Assembly: GCA_013813825.1 (NCBI GenBank)
Contig: JACCRA010000066.1
Coordinates: forward strand, 1 to 6,439
Source: Pyrinomonadaceae bacterium
Lineage (GTDB): Bacteria > Acidobacteriota > Blastocatellia > Pyrinomonadales > Pyrinomonadaceae
Length of the DNA stretch: 6,439 nt
Direction of reading: 5' to 3'
Positions 1 to 5,386 of the stretch are shown piece by piece (position 1 is the stretch's first letter; every line of letters starts with the position of its first letter). Below the pieces are notes generated by a model, which saw nothing but the letters and a program-made list of their open reading frames with translations, was not told the DNA's origin and ran no database searches. The position numbers and the translations under genes are program-made.

Positions 1-333
1 TCGGTGAGTGCGATATTAAGAACCCGCCGTCTCGCCGCCGCGTACAGAGACGGTGTATGATGCTCACCGCTTCGGGCTTGGCGCTGGCGTTGGACGGAAG
101 CGCACTGGCTGTCATGTAGAACCATCGTATAACTGCTGAAAATCGTTTCGGAAAATCTGCACGCACTTGTCTTCGAGTTTGACGACATGCCTCGATTGAC
201 GTTTGTTCAGTCTTATCGATTTGCGTTCACCGGCGGTCGTCGCGACTGGCCCGAACAGCAAGCTGCTCTCAAATCTGCGGCGCAGGGCAATCATTTCACT
301 TCTCGTCTTTGAAACTCTCTGGAGGAGACGCAC
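1..333. other. Upstream region without a confident gene
   Basis: No convincing gene is visible here. Two plus-strand frames are open from the left edge: one stops at 58-60 after 19 codons, the other at 117-119 after 38 codons. Either could be the C-terminal tail of a gene beginning outside the window, and I cannot choose between them. From about 120 to 320 the DNA is less GC-rich than the flanking coding DNA and probably carries the promoter and leader of the operon starting at 334. A TTGACG at 196-201 resembles a -35 box but has no good -10 partner at 16-18 bp, so I do not call a promoter. A 75-codon minus-strand frame (112-339) overlaps the next gene's start and has no recognisable domain. 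Confidence 0.5.
321..327 (+). promoter_or_regulatory. Strong Shine-Dalgarno for the substrate-binding/OmpA gene
   Basis: GGAGGAG ends 6 nt before the ATG at 334. The match and spacing are near ideal and fix the start of the long frame that follows. Confidence 0.85.
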
Positions 334-2121
334 ATGCAAATCGGTCGTTACAAGTTAGGCCCCGGCGCAATTATTCTGATCGTGCTCGTGATGCTCGGAC
401 TGGTCTATGCCGGCGTCAGTCAGCTTGGGATTCTCGAAAAGCTGAAGCCGGACGTTGCCAACGACAACAAGCAGGGCGGCATCGTCCTCGCCGGGCGCGA
501 GAAACTGGAAGAGATCGCGATTAAGGATTTGCCGCCGTCGCAGGTCAAGCCGCCGGAGCGCACCACCGATAACCCCGAAGTGACGATTGGCATTTGGACG
601 TGGCAGACCGTCAGCGGCATCATCGACGCCGTCGGCGGCCCCGGTAAATCTGGCGAGCACCCGGACAGTTGCCTCGCGCAGGCGGGCATCACGAACACGC
701 GGCTCGTCGTCGAGAACGACACCTCGAAGCAGGTGCAGGCGCTCGCCGCCGGGCAGATGCAACTGGTAACGACGACGGGCGATCAGTCGGCGGTGGACAT
801 CGCGGGCGCGAACGCGCTGCTGCGTGGCAACAAGTCGAAAGTTATCTGGTCGAGCGGCTATTCGTTCGGCGAGGACTGCGTCATCGGCCCCGAATCTTGG
901 AAGCGCGATCCGCAACTCGCGCGCGGCGCGGTGGTCGTCACCGCCGTGCCCTACTGCGACTGGAACGTGACCGTCAATTGGGCGGCGGACAACCAGATTC
1001 CCGTCAACCCGGACGAGCAGATTTACGATCCGCAGGCGATCAACTTCGTCAACGCGGTCGATCACATCGAGGCTTCGCAGAAGTACATCACTAACGCGAA
1101 GGTGGCGCTCAGAAACCGCGCCAGCGGGCGCACCGAGCAGTTTCCGATTGACGCCGTCGCGACGTGGACGCCCGGCGACGTGACGGCGGTGCAAAACCGC
1201 CCGACGATCAATTACAAGGGCAAGGAAGAGAAGGCGCAGAAAATCGTCTCGACCAAAGAGTACAGCTACATGATGCCGCACATCCTGTTCGGCAACGAGG
1301 ACTGGCTCAGGCAGCATCGCTCTTACGTGACGACGCTCTTGCGCTGCGTCGCGCGCTCGAACGAGCGCATCAAGACCGACGAGGGTTATTTCAGGGATCG
1401 CGTCGCGGCGTTGAACGCGCTGGTCTTCAACTTGGAAGGCTTGGGGCAGACGTTCTGGAACAAGTATTTCAAGGGCCAGACGGAGAACGGCGTGCCCCTC
1501 GGCGGCTCGCGCGTTAACAGCATCGCCGACGTGCGCCATCTCTTCGGCCTCGACGGCAACCAGCCCATCGACCGCAGCATCTTCGGCATCACTTACACGG
1601 ATCACGCGAAGCGCCTGCAACAGCTTTTGCCGCAACGTCTGGAAACTTACGCGCCCGTGGCGCAGGTCGTGGATTTGAGTTTTATTCGCGACATCACCGA
1701 CGAGCGTAGCGCCGCGCCGGTCTATCAAGCGAAGTTTGAGGAAGGCCAGAATACCGGTACAGTCGTCAAGGCCAACTATCAGATCACCTTCGATTCCAGT
1801 TCGGCCAAAATCAAGCCCTCGGAAACGGCGCGCCTGACGGAGATTCGTAATCTTCTGATTCGCGCCAACGACACGAAAGTGGTGATCGAGGGCCATACCG
1901 ACAACGCCGGCGACGCGGGGACCAATTTGAAACTCTCGCAGGATCGTGCCCGCTCGGTCTGGCAATGGCTGCGACAGTCCGACCCTTCGGGGATCAACAT
2001 CAACGACGCGCGCCTCGAAGGCATCGAGGGTTACGGCCCCTACCGCCCGATGCCCGGCAACCAGAACCGCGACGACGCGGAAAAGGCCGCCAACCGGCGC
2101 GTGGTGATTATTTTGAAGTAG
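334..2121 (+). CDS. ABC-type substrate-binding protein fused to a C-terminal OmpA peptidoglycan-binding domain
   Basis: The 595-residue product has three parts. Residues 11-30 form one hydrophobic helix after a short charged N-terminus, with no lipobox cysteine next to it, so it reads as an inner-membrane anchor or uncleaved signal. Residues about 83-345 resemble the periplasmic substrate-binding fold of NitT/TauT-type importers; the stretch ATWTPGDVTAV at 276-286 is typical of these proteins. Residues about 480-595 are an OmpA-like domain with IEGHTDNAG (518-526), LSQDRARSV (534-542) and a terminal NRRVVI. Asp523 and Arg538 occupy the positions that contact diaminopimelate in OmpA. The inferred role is to capture a solute in the periplasm while held to both membrane and wall, passing it to the permease and ATPase encoded downstream. 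The ligand is unknown. GGAGGAG supports the ATG at 334. Similar fusions are annotated in databases as phosphate-binding/OmpA proteins, but I would not infer phosphate from that. Domain calls are confident; the transport role is inferred from context. Confidence 0.88.
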   Translation: MQIGRYKLGPGAIILIVLVMLGLVYAGVSQLGILEKLKPDVANDNKQGGIVLAGREKLEEIAIKDLPPSQVKPPERTTDNPEVTIGIWTWQTVSGIIDAVGGPGKSGEHPDSCLAQAGITNTRLVVENDTSKQVQALAAGQMQLVTTTGDQSAVDIAGANALLRGNKSKVIWSSGYSFGEDCVIGPESWKRDPQLARGAVVVTAVPYCDWNVTVNWAADNQIPVNPDEQIYDPQAINFVNAVDHIEASQKYITNAKVALRNRASGRTEQFPIDAVATWTPGDVTAVQNRPTINYKGKEEKAQKIVSTKEYSYMMPHILFGNEDWLRQHRSYVTTLLRCVARSNERIKTDEGYFRDRVAALNALVFNLEGLGQTFWNKYFKGQTENGVPLGGSRVNSIADVRHLFGLDGNQPIDRSIFGITYTDHAKRLQQLLPQRLETYAPVAQVVDLSFIRDITDERSAAPVYQAKFEEGQNTGTVVKANYQITFDSSSAKIKPSETARLTEIRNLLIRANDTKVVIEGHTDNAGDAGTNLKLSQDRARSVWQWLRQSDPSGININDARLEGIEGYGPYRPMPGNQNRDDAEKAANRRVVIILK

Positions 2122-2150
2122 CCTTGGTACGCAAACGGTCGGAGGGGTTT

Positions 2151-2227
2151 TGTCCCGTAGGGACATGTGAGAATAGCCCAGCGATTAATCGCTGGGTCAT
2201 GAGTGGCTTGCATTTCAAGTCCCGGAG
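2151..2227 (+). repeat. REP-like multi-hairpin repeat, left copy, cut by the insertion sequence
   Basis: The repeat starts 30 bp after the binding-protein gene. It contains TGTCCC-GTA-GGGACA (2151-2165), then the perfect 20-bp palindrome CCCAGCGATTAATCGCTGGG (2177-2196), then the first part of a third hairpin, AAGTCCCGGAG (2217-2227), where homology to the right copy stops. The right copy (3460-3580) is related in inverted orientation: shared blocks are AATAGCCCAGCGATTAATCG, CGCTGGGT and TCAAGTCCCGGAG. The blocks between these differ, so the copies are diverged family members and not a recent duplication. The third hairpin is completed on the far side of the insertion sequence. The nearby position could let the repeat act as a 3'-end structure for the preceding gene; that is inference. 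Confidence 0.8.
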
Positions 2228-2240
2228 ATACCGTCTTGTC

Positions 2241-2246
2241 TGTCAA
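2241..2246 (-). promoter_or_regulatory. Outward -35 box in the right end of the insertion sequence
   Basis: On the minus strand this is a perfect TTGACA overlapping the transposase stop codon and pointing out of the element. In the integrated form I identify no matching -10 box. When the ends are joined in a circle it lies exactly 17 bp upstream of TATGTT in the left end (3450-3455), which would make a good sigma-70-type promoter. IS621 is reported to drive its bridge RNA from such a junction promoter. Confidence 0.7.
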
Positions 2247-3223
2247 GCGGCATGAGCATAGTTGGGGTCGAACGGCTTGCGGCTCTTGAGCACGCCGTAG
2301 GCGAGATGCAACAGCTTTCGCATCGCGGCTCCGACTTGCACCATCGGGGGCTTGCCCCGCGCGGCTAAACGCAGACACAAGGCGTTGACCACCGGATTGT
2401 AGCGTTTGGCGACCACCGCCGGTAAATACAACGCCTTGCGGACTCTGGCGTTGCCGGTCTTGGACAAGCGCGGACGACCGCGCACCGAGGTGCCAGACTC
2501 GCGCTGCTGCGGTGACAGCCCGGCGTAGGCGGCGGCTTGCCGGGCACTCTTGAATTCTTTTAACTGCACGACCTCGGCGAGCAAGCGCGCGGCGGTGCGC
2601 GCCCCAACACCCGGAATGGAGACGAGCAACGCCGCATCGGCACGCAGCCCCGGATGCTGCTCAATGTGGCGCGGGATGGCCGCTTCGACTTCGGCGAGTT
2701 GCCGCTCCAGATGCTCGATGAGCGTGGCGAGGGAGTCGCGCACCAGCGCACTGGTGGCCGTCTCTAACTGGTTGAGGTGCTGTTGGCGGGCGGCGGCCAA
2801 CACCTCGAAGTGACGCACCAACGCCTGCAACTCGCTGATGTCAGGGGCGGGCGGCGTCCACCCTGCCGGGACTTGGGTGAGACAGAAGCGGGCAATCAGT
2901 TCGGCATCCGTCTTGTCGGTCTTGGTGCGTGTGAGCCGACTCTTGCCATAGTCGTGGATGCGCGCCGGATTGACGAGGCTGACGTGGTGCGGCGCGTCAT
3001 GGAGGTGACGGGCGAGGGCGTTGGCATAGGTTGACGTGGCTTCGAGGCACGCATGGAGGCCGTCGGTGGTGGCGAGATGTTTCGCCAGCCACTGTGCGAG
3101 TTGAGCGAAGCCGGTCGCCGAGTTGGGGAAGCGTTGGCGATGGCGCAGGCTGCCATCGGGGCGGATGAGGCAGGCGTCAAAGGTTAGTTTCGCGATGTCG
3201 ATACCAAGCACTGGATGGGTCAT
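2243..3223 (-). CDS. IS110-family transposase (bridge-RNA-guided DEDD/serine recombinase)
   Basis: The 326-residue protein has the two domains of IS110 recombinases. The N-terminal RuvC-like DEDD domain begins GIDIAK with Asp9, followed by Glu61 in CLEATSTY and Asp103/Asp106 in TKTDKTDAELIARF; these positions nearly coincide with those described for IS621. A long helical linker spans about 130-190. The C-terminal transposase_20 domain has a helix-hairpin-helix-like SIPGVGARTAARLLAEV (202-218), AAYAGLSPQQRESGTSVRG (231-249) and LSKTGNARVRKALY (253-266). The catalytic serine is probably Ser243 in RESG, with Ser246 an alternative. Family members cut and join DNA at a bispecific guide RNA. I chose the ATG at 3221-3223 over the one 40 codons upstream because the upstream segment lies in the bridge RNA and does not resemble the family; GGGAG at 3234-3238 precedes the chosen start by 10 nt. 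The stop codon overlaps a TTGACA in the right end. Confidence 0.95.
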   Translation of the reverse strand: MTHPVLGIDIAKLTFDACLIRPDGSLRHRQRFPNSATGFAQLAQWLAKHLATTDGLHACLEATSTYANALARHLHDAPHHVSLVNPARIHDYGKSRLTRTKTDKTDAELIARFCLTQVPAGWTPPAPDISELQALVRHFEVLAAARQQHLNQLETATSALVRDSLATLIEHLERQLAEVEAAIPRHIEQHPGLRADAALLVSIPGVGARTAARLLAEVVQLKEFKSARQAAAYAGLSPQQRESGTSVRGRPRLSKTGNARVRKALYLPAVVAKRYNPVVNALCLRLAARGKPPMVQVGAAMRKLLHLAYGVLKSRKPFDPNYAHAA

Positions 3224-3233
3224 GCGTACAAGT

Positions 3234-3238
3234 CTCCC
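3234..3238 (-). promoter_or_regulatory. Shine-Dalgarno deciding the transposase start
   Basis: GGGAG on the minus strand lies 10 nt before the ATG at 3223. The spacing is slightly long, but it supports this start over the in-frame ATG at 3343. Confidence 0.5.
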
Positions 3239-3259
3239 AGTCTGTGAATAGTTGGGGCG

Positions 3260-3341
3260 GGTGCCCGGGGTCCACCTTGTGTATGCAAGCTCAACGGCAA
3301 GGGCCGTGGCTTTAGATACCGTGCGACCTCGGCGGAGCACC
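3260..3341 (-). other. Donor-binding loop of the bridge RNA
   Basis: The outer stem pairs GGTGC (3341-3337) with GCACC (3264-3260), CCG (3335-3333) with CGG (3267-3265), and GGTC (3328-3325) with GACC (3272-3269). The left donor guide ACGGTATCT (3322-3314) is identical to the element's right end plus CT core (2234-2226) over 9 nt. The right donor guide includes ACAAG (3280-3276), complementary to the core plus left end CTTGT (3459-3455); extended to CATACACAAG it resembles the full complement CATACAAG with a 2-nt difference. An inner hairpin separates the guides: AAGC/GCTT (3312-3309 with 3290-3287) and ACGGC/GCCGT (3307-3303 with 3298-3294) with a CCTT tip. Confidence 0.85.
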
Positions 3342-3347
3342 ACAGGT

Positions 3348-3418
3348 GCGGAAAGCGACCTGATCTCCGGGACAGACTCTGAAGGTCATGAGGGACGACA
3401 CAGGTTGCCGCTTTCCGC
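3348..3418 (-). other. Target-binding loop of the bridge RNA, matching the occupied site
   Basis: The stem is GCGGAAAGCG (minus strand 3418-3409 with 3357-3348, perfect), then a 3-nt bulge, then ACCTG/CAGGT (3405-3401 with 3362-3358). Inside, the left target guide TCGTCCCTC (3398-3390) is identical to the minus-strand target across the CT core. The right target guide GTCCCGGAG (3373-3365) is the exact complement of the core plus right target, CTCCGGGAC. Both match over 9 nt. The 16 nt between them can form a small GAC/GTC hairpin. Confidence 0.9.
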
Positions 3419-3449
3419 CTACATCCTGTCGTCACAGAATGCAGAAATC

Positions 3450-3455
3450 AACATA
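3450..3455 (-). promoter_or_regulatory. -10 box in the left end of the insertion sequence
   Basis: TATGTT on the minus strand matches four of six TATAAT bases and precedes the first bridge-RNA hairpin by 8 nt. In the circular form it pairs with TTGACA from the right end at 17 bp. In this integrated copy the flanking repeat supplies TTGATT at 3472-3477, 16 bp upstream, which could give weaker expression. Confidence 0.6.
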
Positions 3456-3459
3456 CAAG

Positions 3460-3580
3460 GGACGATTGGAAAATCAATGTGGCCGCCCTTTCCAATCGTC
3501 CCTCCGGGACTTGATTTCATGAATGGTGCTTACCCAGCGATTAATCGCTGGGCTATTATCAATCGCTCCTGACGGGGCTA
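3460..3580 (-). repeat. REP-like multi-hairpin repeat, right copy
   Basis: This copy is inverted relative to the left one. A 14-bp stem, GGGACGATTGGAAA (3459-3472) with its complement at 3489-3502, encloses a 16-nt loop. Then come the hairpin GTCCC-TCC-GGGAC (3498-3510 region), the palindrome CCCAGCGATTAATCGCTGGG (3533-3552) and GCTCC-TGAC-GGGGC (3565-3578, one T-G pair). With the insertion sequence removed, the arm 2215-2227 plus 3460-3472 pairs perfectly over 26 bp with 3489-3514. The original locus was therefore one large head-to-head structure of three hairpins on each side. The copy ends about 40 bp before the permease gene. Confidence 0.8.
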
Positions 3581-3605
3581 AAACGTATAGTCAGTCTTGT
3601 TTCGC

Positions 3606-3611
3606 GGGGGA
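3606..3611 (+). promoter_or_regulatory. Shine-Dalgarno supporting a TTG start for the permease
   Basis: GGGGGA lies 8 nt before the TTG at 3620. No ATG or GTG start with better spacing precedes the first hydrophobic segment, so the rare TTG start is preferred. Confidence 0.6.
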
Positions 3612-3619
3612 CTTGGACA

Positions 3620-4456
3620 TTGGCAACAGCAGCCTCAAAAATCTTCGGCGGACAACCGCCCAAAGGTGCGTACCTGCAAGCTGTCCGCCTGATCGGCAAT
3701 CCGGGCGCGTTCGTGCGCGCCAACTTGATCTTGATCTGGCTCGCGCTGTTCGTGCTGGTCTGGATTTTTAATCCGATCAAGGCGATGCCGTACCCGTCGG
3801 AGATTTGGCAAACGCTCGGCGAGATGTGGCGGCTGCAAGGTTCGCAAGGGTTGGTTTATAACACTTACGTGACGCTGAAGCTGAACGTCGTCGGGTTGCT
3901 CTACGCGACTATCATCTCGCTCGTCATTGCTTACCTGAGCGTCGTGCCACTGTTCCAGCCTTTTAACAAAACGGTGCAGTGGCTGCGCTACATTCCGATT
4001 GTCGGCTTCAACCTCGTCTTCCTGACGCTGTTCACCATCGGCTGGCCGATGAAGGTGGCGATGCTTACAGTCGGGATGTCGTTCTTTCTCGTGACGAGCA
4101 TGACGGGCGTGATCGCGTCGATCCCGCCTCTCAAGTTTGAACTGGCGCGCGTCTTGGGCTACAGCGACTGGCAGACTTTTTATCGCGTCATCGTGCGCGG
4201 CACCGCGCCGCAAATGATCGACATGATCGCGCAGAACGCGGCCATCGGCTGGGTGATGATCACGGCGATTGAGACTTACAACCGCACTGAAGGCGGCATC
4301 GGCAGCCAGATTTACGCCTATTCTTCCATCAATAATCTGCCGGCCGTCTATGCCTACCTGATCGTGATCGGCGTGATCGCGATTCTCGAAGACTGGCTGT
4401 TCGTGCTGCTCAAGCGCGCTCTGTTTCCTTACACGACCGTCGCGGAGAGGGCTTAA
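3620..4456 (+). CDS. ABC transporter permease, NitT/TauT (BPD_transp_1) type
   Basis: The 278-residue membrane protein has hydrophobic stretches at about 34-51, 91-112, 123-142, 145-167, 204-219 and 241-266, fitting the roughly six segments of nitrate/taurine/sulfonate-type permeases. The cytoplasmic EAA-type loop that docks on the ATPase is ELARVLGYSDWQTFYRVIVR followed by GTAPQMIDMIAQNAAIGW (174-211 overall). Length is close to the family norm of about 250-280. It would form the inner-membrane channel for the solute bound by the substrate-binding/OmpA protein. Translation starts at TTG with GGGGGA upstream. The ATPase gene follows 8 nt after the stop, so these two are one transcript. The partner binding protein is separated by 1.5 kb of repeat and insertion sequence. 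TATAGT at 3586-3591 could be a -10 box but lacks a good -35, so whether transcription comes through the insertion or from a local promoter is not visible. The substrate is unknown. Confidence 0.9.
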   Translation: MATAASKIFGGQPPKGAYLQAVRLIGNPGAFVRANLILIWLALFVLVWIFNPIKAMPYPSEIWQTLGEMWRLQGSQGLVYNTYVTLKLNVVGLLYATIISLVIAYLSVVPLFQPFNKTVQWLRYIPIVGFNLVFLTLFTIGWPMKVAMLTVGMSFFLVTSMTGVIASIPPLKFELARVLGYSDWQTFYRVIVRGTAPQMIDMIAQNAAIGWVMITAIETYNRTEGGIGSQIYAYSSINNLPAVYAYLIVIGVIAILEDWLFVLLKRALFPYTTVAERA

Positions 4457-4464
4457 CTAACGGA

Positions 4465-5352
4465 ATGGCCGAACCAGAGAATGATGATACCTCGTGCCAA
4501 CCCGGTCCGCTCGCGGGCGCGGCGGAACTGCACGAGCCGCTGCTCGTTGTCGAGAAGCTCGACAAGGGCTTTCGCTTGAACGACGGCTCGACGCTGCTCG
4601 TGCTGAAAGACTTTTCGTTGACGATCCGCGACATTAAGGATAAGCCGCAGATTGTCAGCCTGCTCGGCCCTTCGGGTTCGGGCAAGACGACGGCGCTGCG
4701 GATCATCGCCGGGCTTGACGAACCGACCGCTGGCTGCGTGCTGCTCACGGAGGGCGCGGGGAAGCCGCCCCGTCCCGTGCGCGTCGGCGATGTCGGTGTC
4801 GTGTTTCAGCGGTATCCGCTGTTTGAAGACCTCAACGTGTTCAATAACCTGATCGAGCCGGCGGTGCGCTCCGGCATGAGCCGGCAGGCGGCGAAGGACA
4901 AGGCGGCGCAACTCTTAGACGAGTTCGATATGTTGAAGCAAGGTTTAGCATGGCCGATGCAGCTTTCCGGCGGGCAGCGGCAGCGCGTCGCGATTCTGCA
5001 ACAGCTCATGCAGGATCGGCACTTCATCATTCTCGACGAACCGTTCTCTGGCCTCGATCCGGTCAACATCATGAACGTCATCGAACTGCTGACGCGCACC
5101 GCCAACATGCACACATTGAACAGCTTCATCATCATCACGCACGACGTGACTTCCGCCCTCATCATCTCCGATCACGTCTTCCTGCTCGGGCGCGAGCGCG
5201 ACGCGAAAGGACAACCCATTCCCGGCGCGCGCGTGATGAAGGAGTACGACTTGATCGCTGAGGGGCTGGCCTACCACCCGGAGGTCGAGGACCTGCCGCG
5301 TTTCTCTGAAATCCGAAAAGAGATTAAACTGGTCGAGTTCCCGAAGCTCTAG
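4465..5352 (+). CDS. ABC transporter ATP-binding protein, NitT/TauT type
   Basis: The 295-residue nucleotide-binding subunit would hydrolyse ATP on the cytoplasmic face of the preceding permease. All motifs are present: Walker A GPSGSGKT (68-75), Q-loop Gln115 in VVFQRYPLFEDLNVFNN, signature LSGGQRQR (167-174), Walker B IILDEP (188-193), D-loop SGLD (195-198) and switch His226 in IIITHD. It is longer than the usual 250-265 residues of TauB/SsuB-like ATPases. The extra length lies in an N-terminal leader of about 25 residues, a short insert around 96-107 before the Q-loop, and a C-terminal extension of about 45 residues ending in EIRKEIKLVEFPKL. The Q-loop reads RYPLF and not the LLPW seen in typical TauB-type proteins, which suggests a distinct subfamily. 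The ATG at 4465 follows the permease stop by 8 nt; GGAGAGG at 4444-4450 could be its Shine-Dalgarno at a long spacing. Confidence 0.93.
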   Translation: MAEPENDDTSCQPGPLAGAAELHEPLLVVEKLDKGFRLNDGSTLLVLKDFSLTIRDIKDKPQIVSLLGPSGSGKTTALRIIAGLDEPTAGCVLLTEGAGKPPRPVRVGDVGVVFQRYPLFEDLNVFNNLIEPAVRSGMSRQAAKDKAAQLLDEFDMLKQGLAWPMQLSGGQRQRVAILQQLMQDRHFIILDEPFSGLDPVNIMNVIELLTRTANMHTLNSFIIITHDVTSALIISDHVFLLGRERDAKGQPIPGARVMKEYDLIAEGLAYHPEVEDLPRFSEIRKEIKLVEFPKL

Positions 5353-5376
5353 TCATCCAACGCTGAACGCACAGAT

Positions 5377-5381
5377 AGGAG
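5377..5381 (+). promoter_or_regulatory. Shine-Dalgarno of the 131-residue gene
   Basis: AGGAG ends 5 nt before the ATG at 5387 and supports this as a real, separately translated gene. Confidence 0.75.
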
Positions 5382-5386
5382 CAGCA

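Larger units (their letters stand above)
3260..3442 (-). ncRNA. Bridge RNA (guide RNA) of the IS110-family element
   Basis: The region between the element's left end and the transposase start folds into the three-part plan described for IS621 bridge RNA, at about 183 nt against 177 nt there. Reading 5' to 3' on the minus strand, the first part is a hairpin at 3441-3422: eight pairs, one of them U-G, with a GACG loop. Next is the target-binding loop (3418-3348), closed by a perfect 10-bp stem. Last is the donor-binding loop (3341-3260). The guides match the real target and donor (see the two loop entries), which is stronger evidence than folding alone. The 5' end is set at about 3442 because a TATGTT at 3455-3450 would start transcription there; the 3' end is set where the last stem closes, so both are approximate. 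The RNA would direct the transposase to a target sequence in REP-like repeats. Confidence 0.9.
2226..3459 (-). mobile_element. IS110-family insertion sequence (IS110 group), complete
   Basis: The ends come from the sequence itself. The left flank follows the repeat through AG at 2226-2227 and the right flank resumes it from AG at 3458-3459. Keeping a single AG restores AAGTCCCGGAGGGACGATTG, whose reverse complement is present intact at 3493-3512. The shared dinucleotide is CT on the transposase strand, the core reported for IS621. Excluding the cores the element is 1,230 bp. It has no terminal inverted repeats or longer target duplication, as expected for the family. The end upstream of the transposase is long (about 234 nt) and the downstream end is 15 nt, which is the arrangement of the IS110 group and not of IS1111. 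The left end carries a bridge RNA candidate. Reading frame, ends and RNA all look intact, so the copy may be active. Its orientation opposes the surrounding operon. Confidence 0.93.

Noticed and set aside
112..339. 75-codon minus-strand open frame upstream of the operon
   Set aside because: It has no recognised domain, overlaps the next gene's start and has no good ribosome-binding site. The C-terminal half reads somewhat protein-like, so a gene remnant cannot be fully excluded.
355..2166. 603-codon minus-strand open frame opposite the binding-protein gene
   Set aside because: It is a GC-bias shadow. The plus-strand frame has clear domains, a strong ribosome-binding site and the expected stop, whereas this frame is Arg/Val/Asp-rich with no domain.
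2177..2196. The 20-bp palindrome as a transcription-factor operator
   Set aside because: It appears twice in the window inside matching multi-hairpin units beside unrelated gene positions, which fits an interspersed repeat better than an operator.
2040..2378. Open frames across the repeats, with peptides such as AINRWAI
   Set aside because: These are translations of the palindromic repeat, without ribosome-binding sites or homologous domains.
3224..3343. A 40-residue N-terminal extension of the transposase frame on the minus strand
   Set aside because: It lies within the bridge RNA donor loop, does not look like IS110 N-termini, and the GIDIAK motif sits at the usual distance from the ATG at 3223.
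2177..3552. The two identical 20-bp palindromes as terminal inverted repeats of the transposon
   Set aside because: They lie 30-80 bp outside the element boundaries fixed by target reconstruction and belong to the host repeat. IS110 elements lack terminal inverted repeats of that kind.
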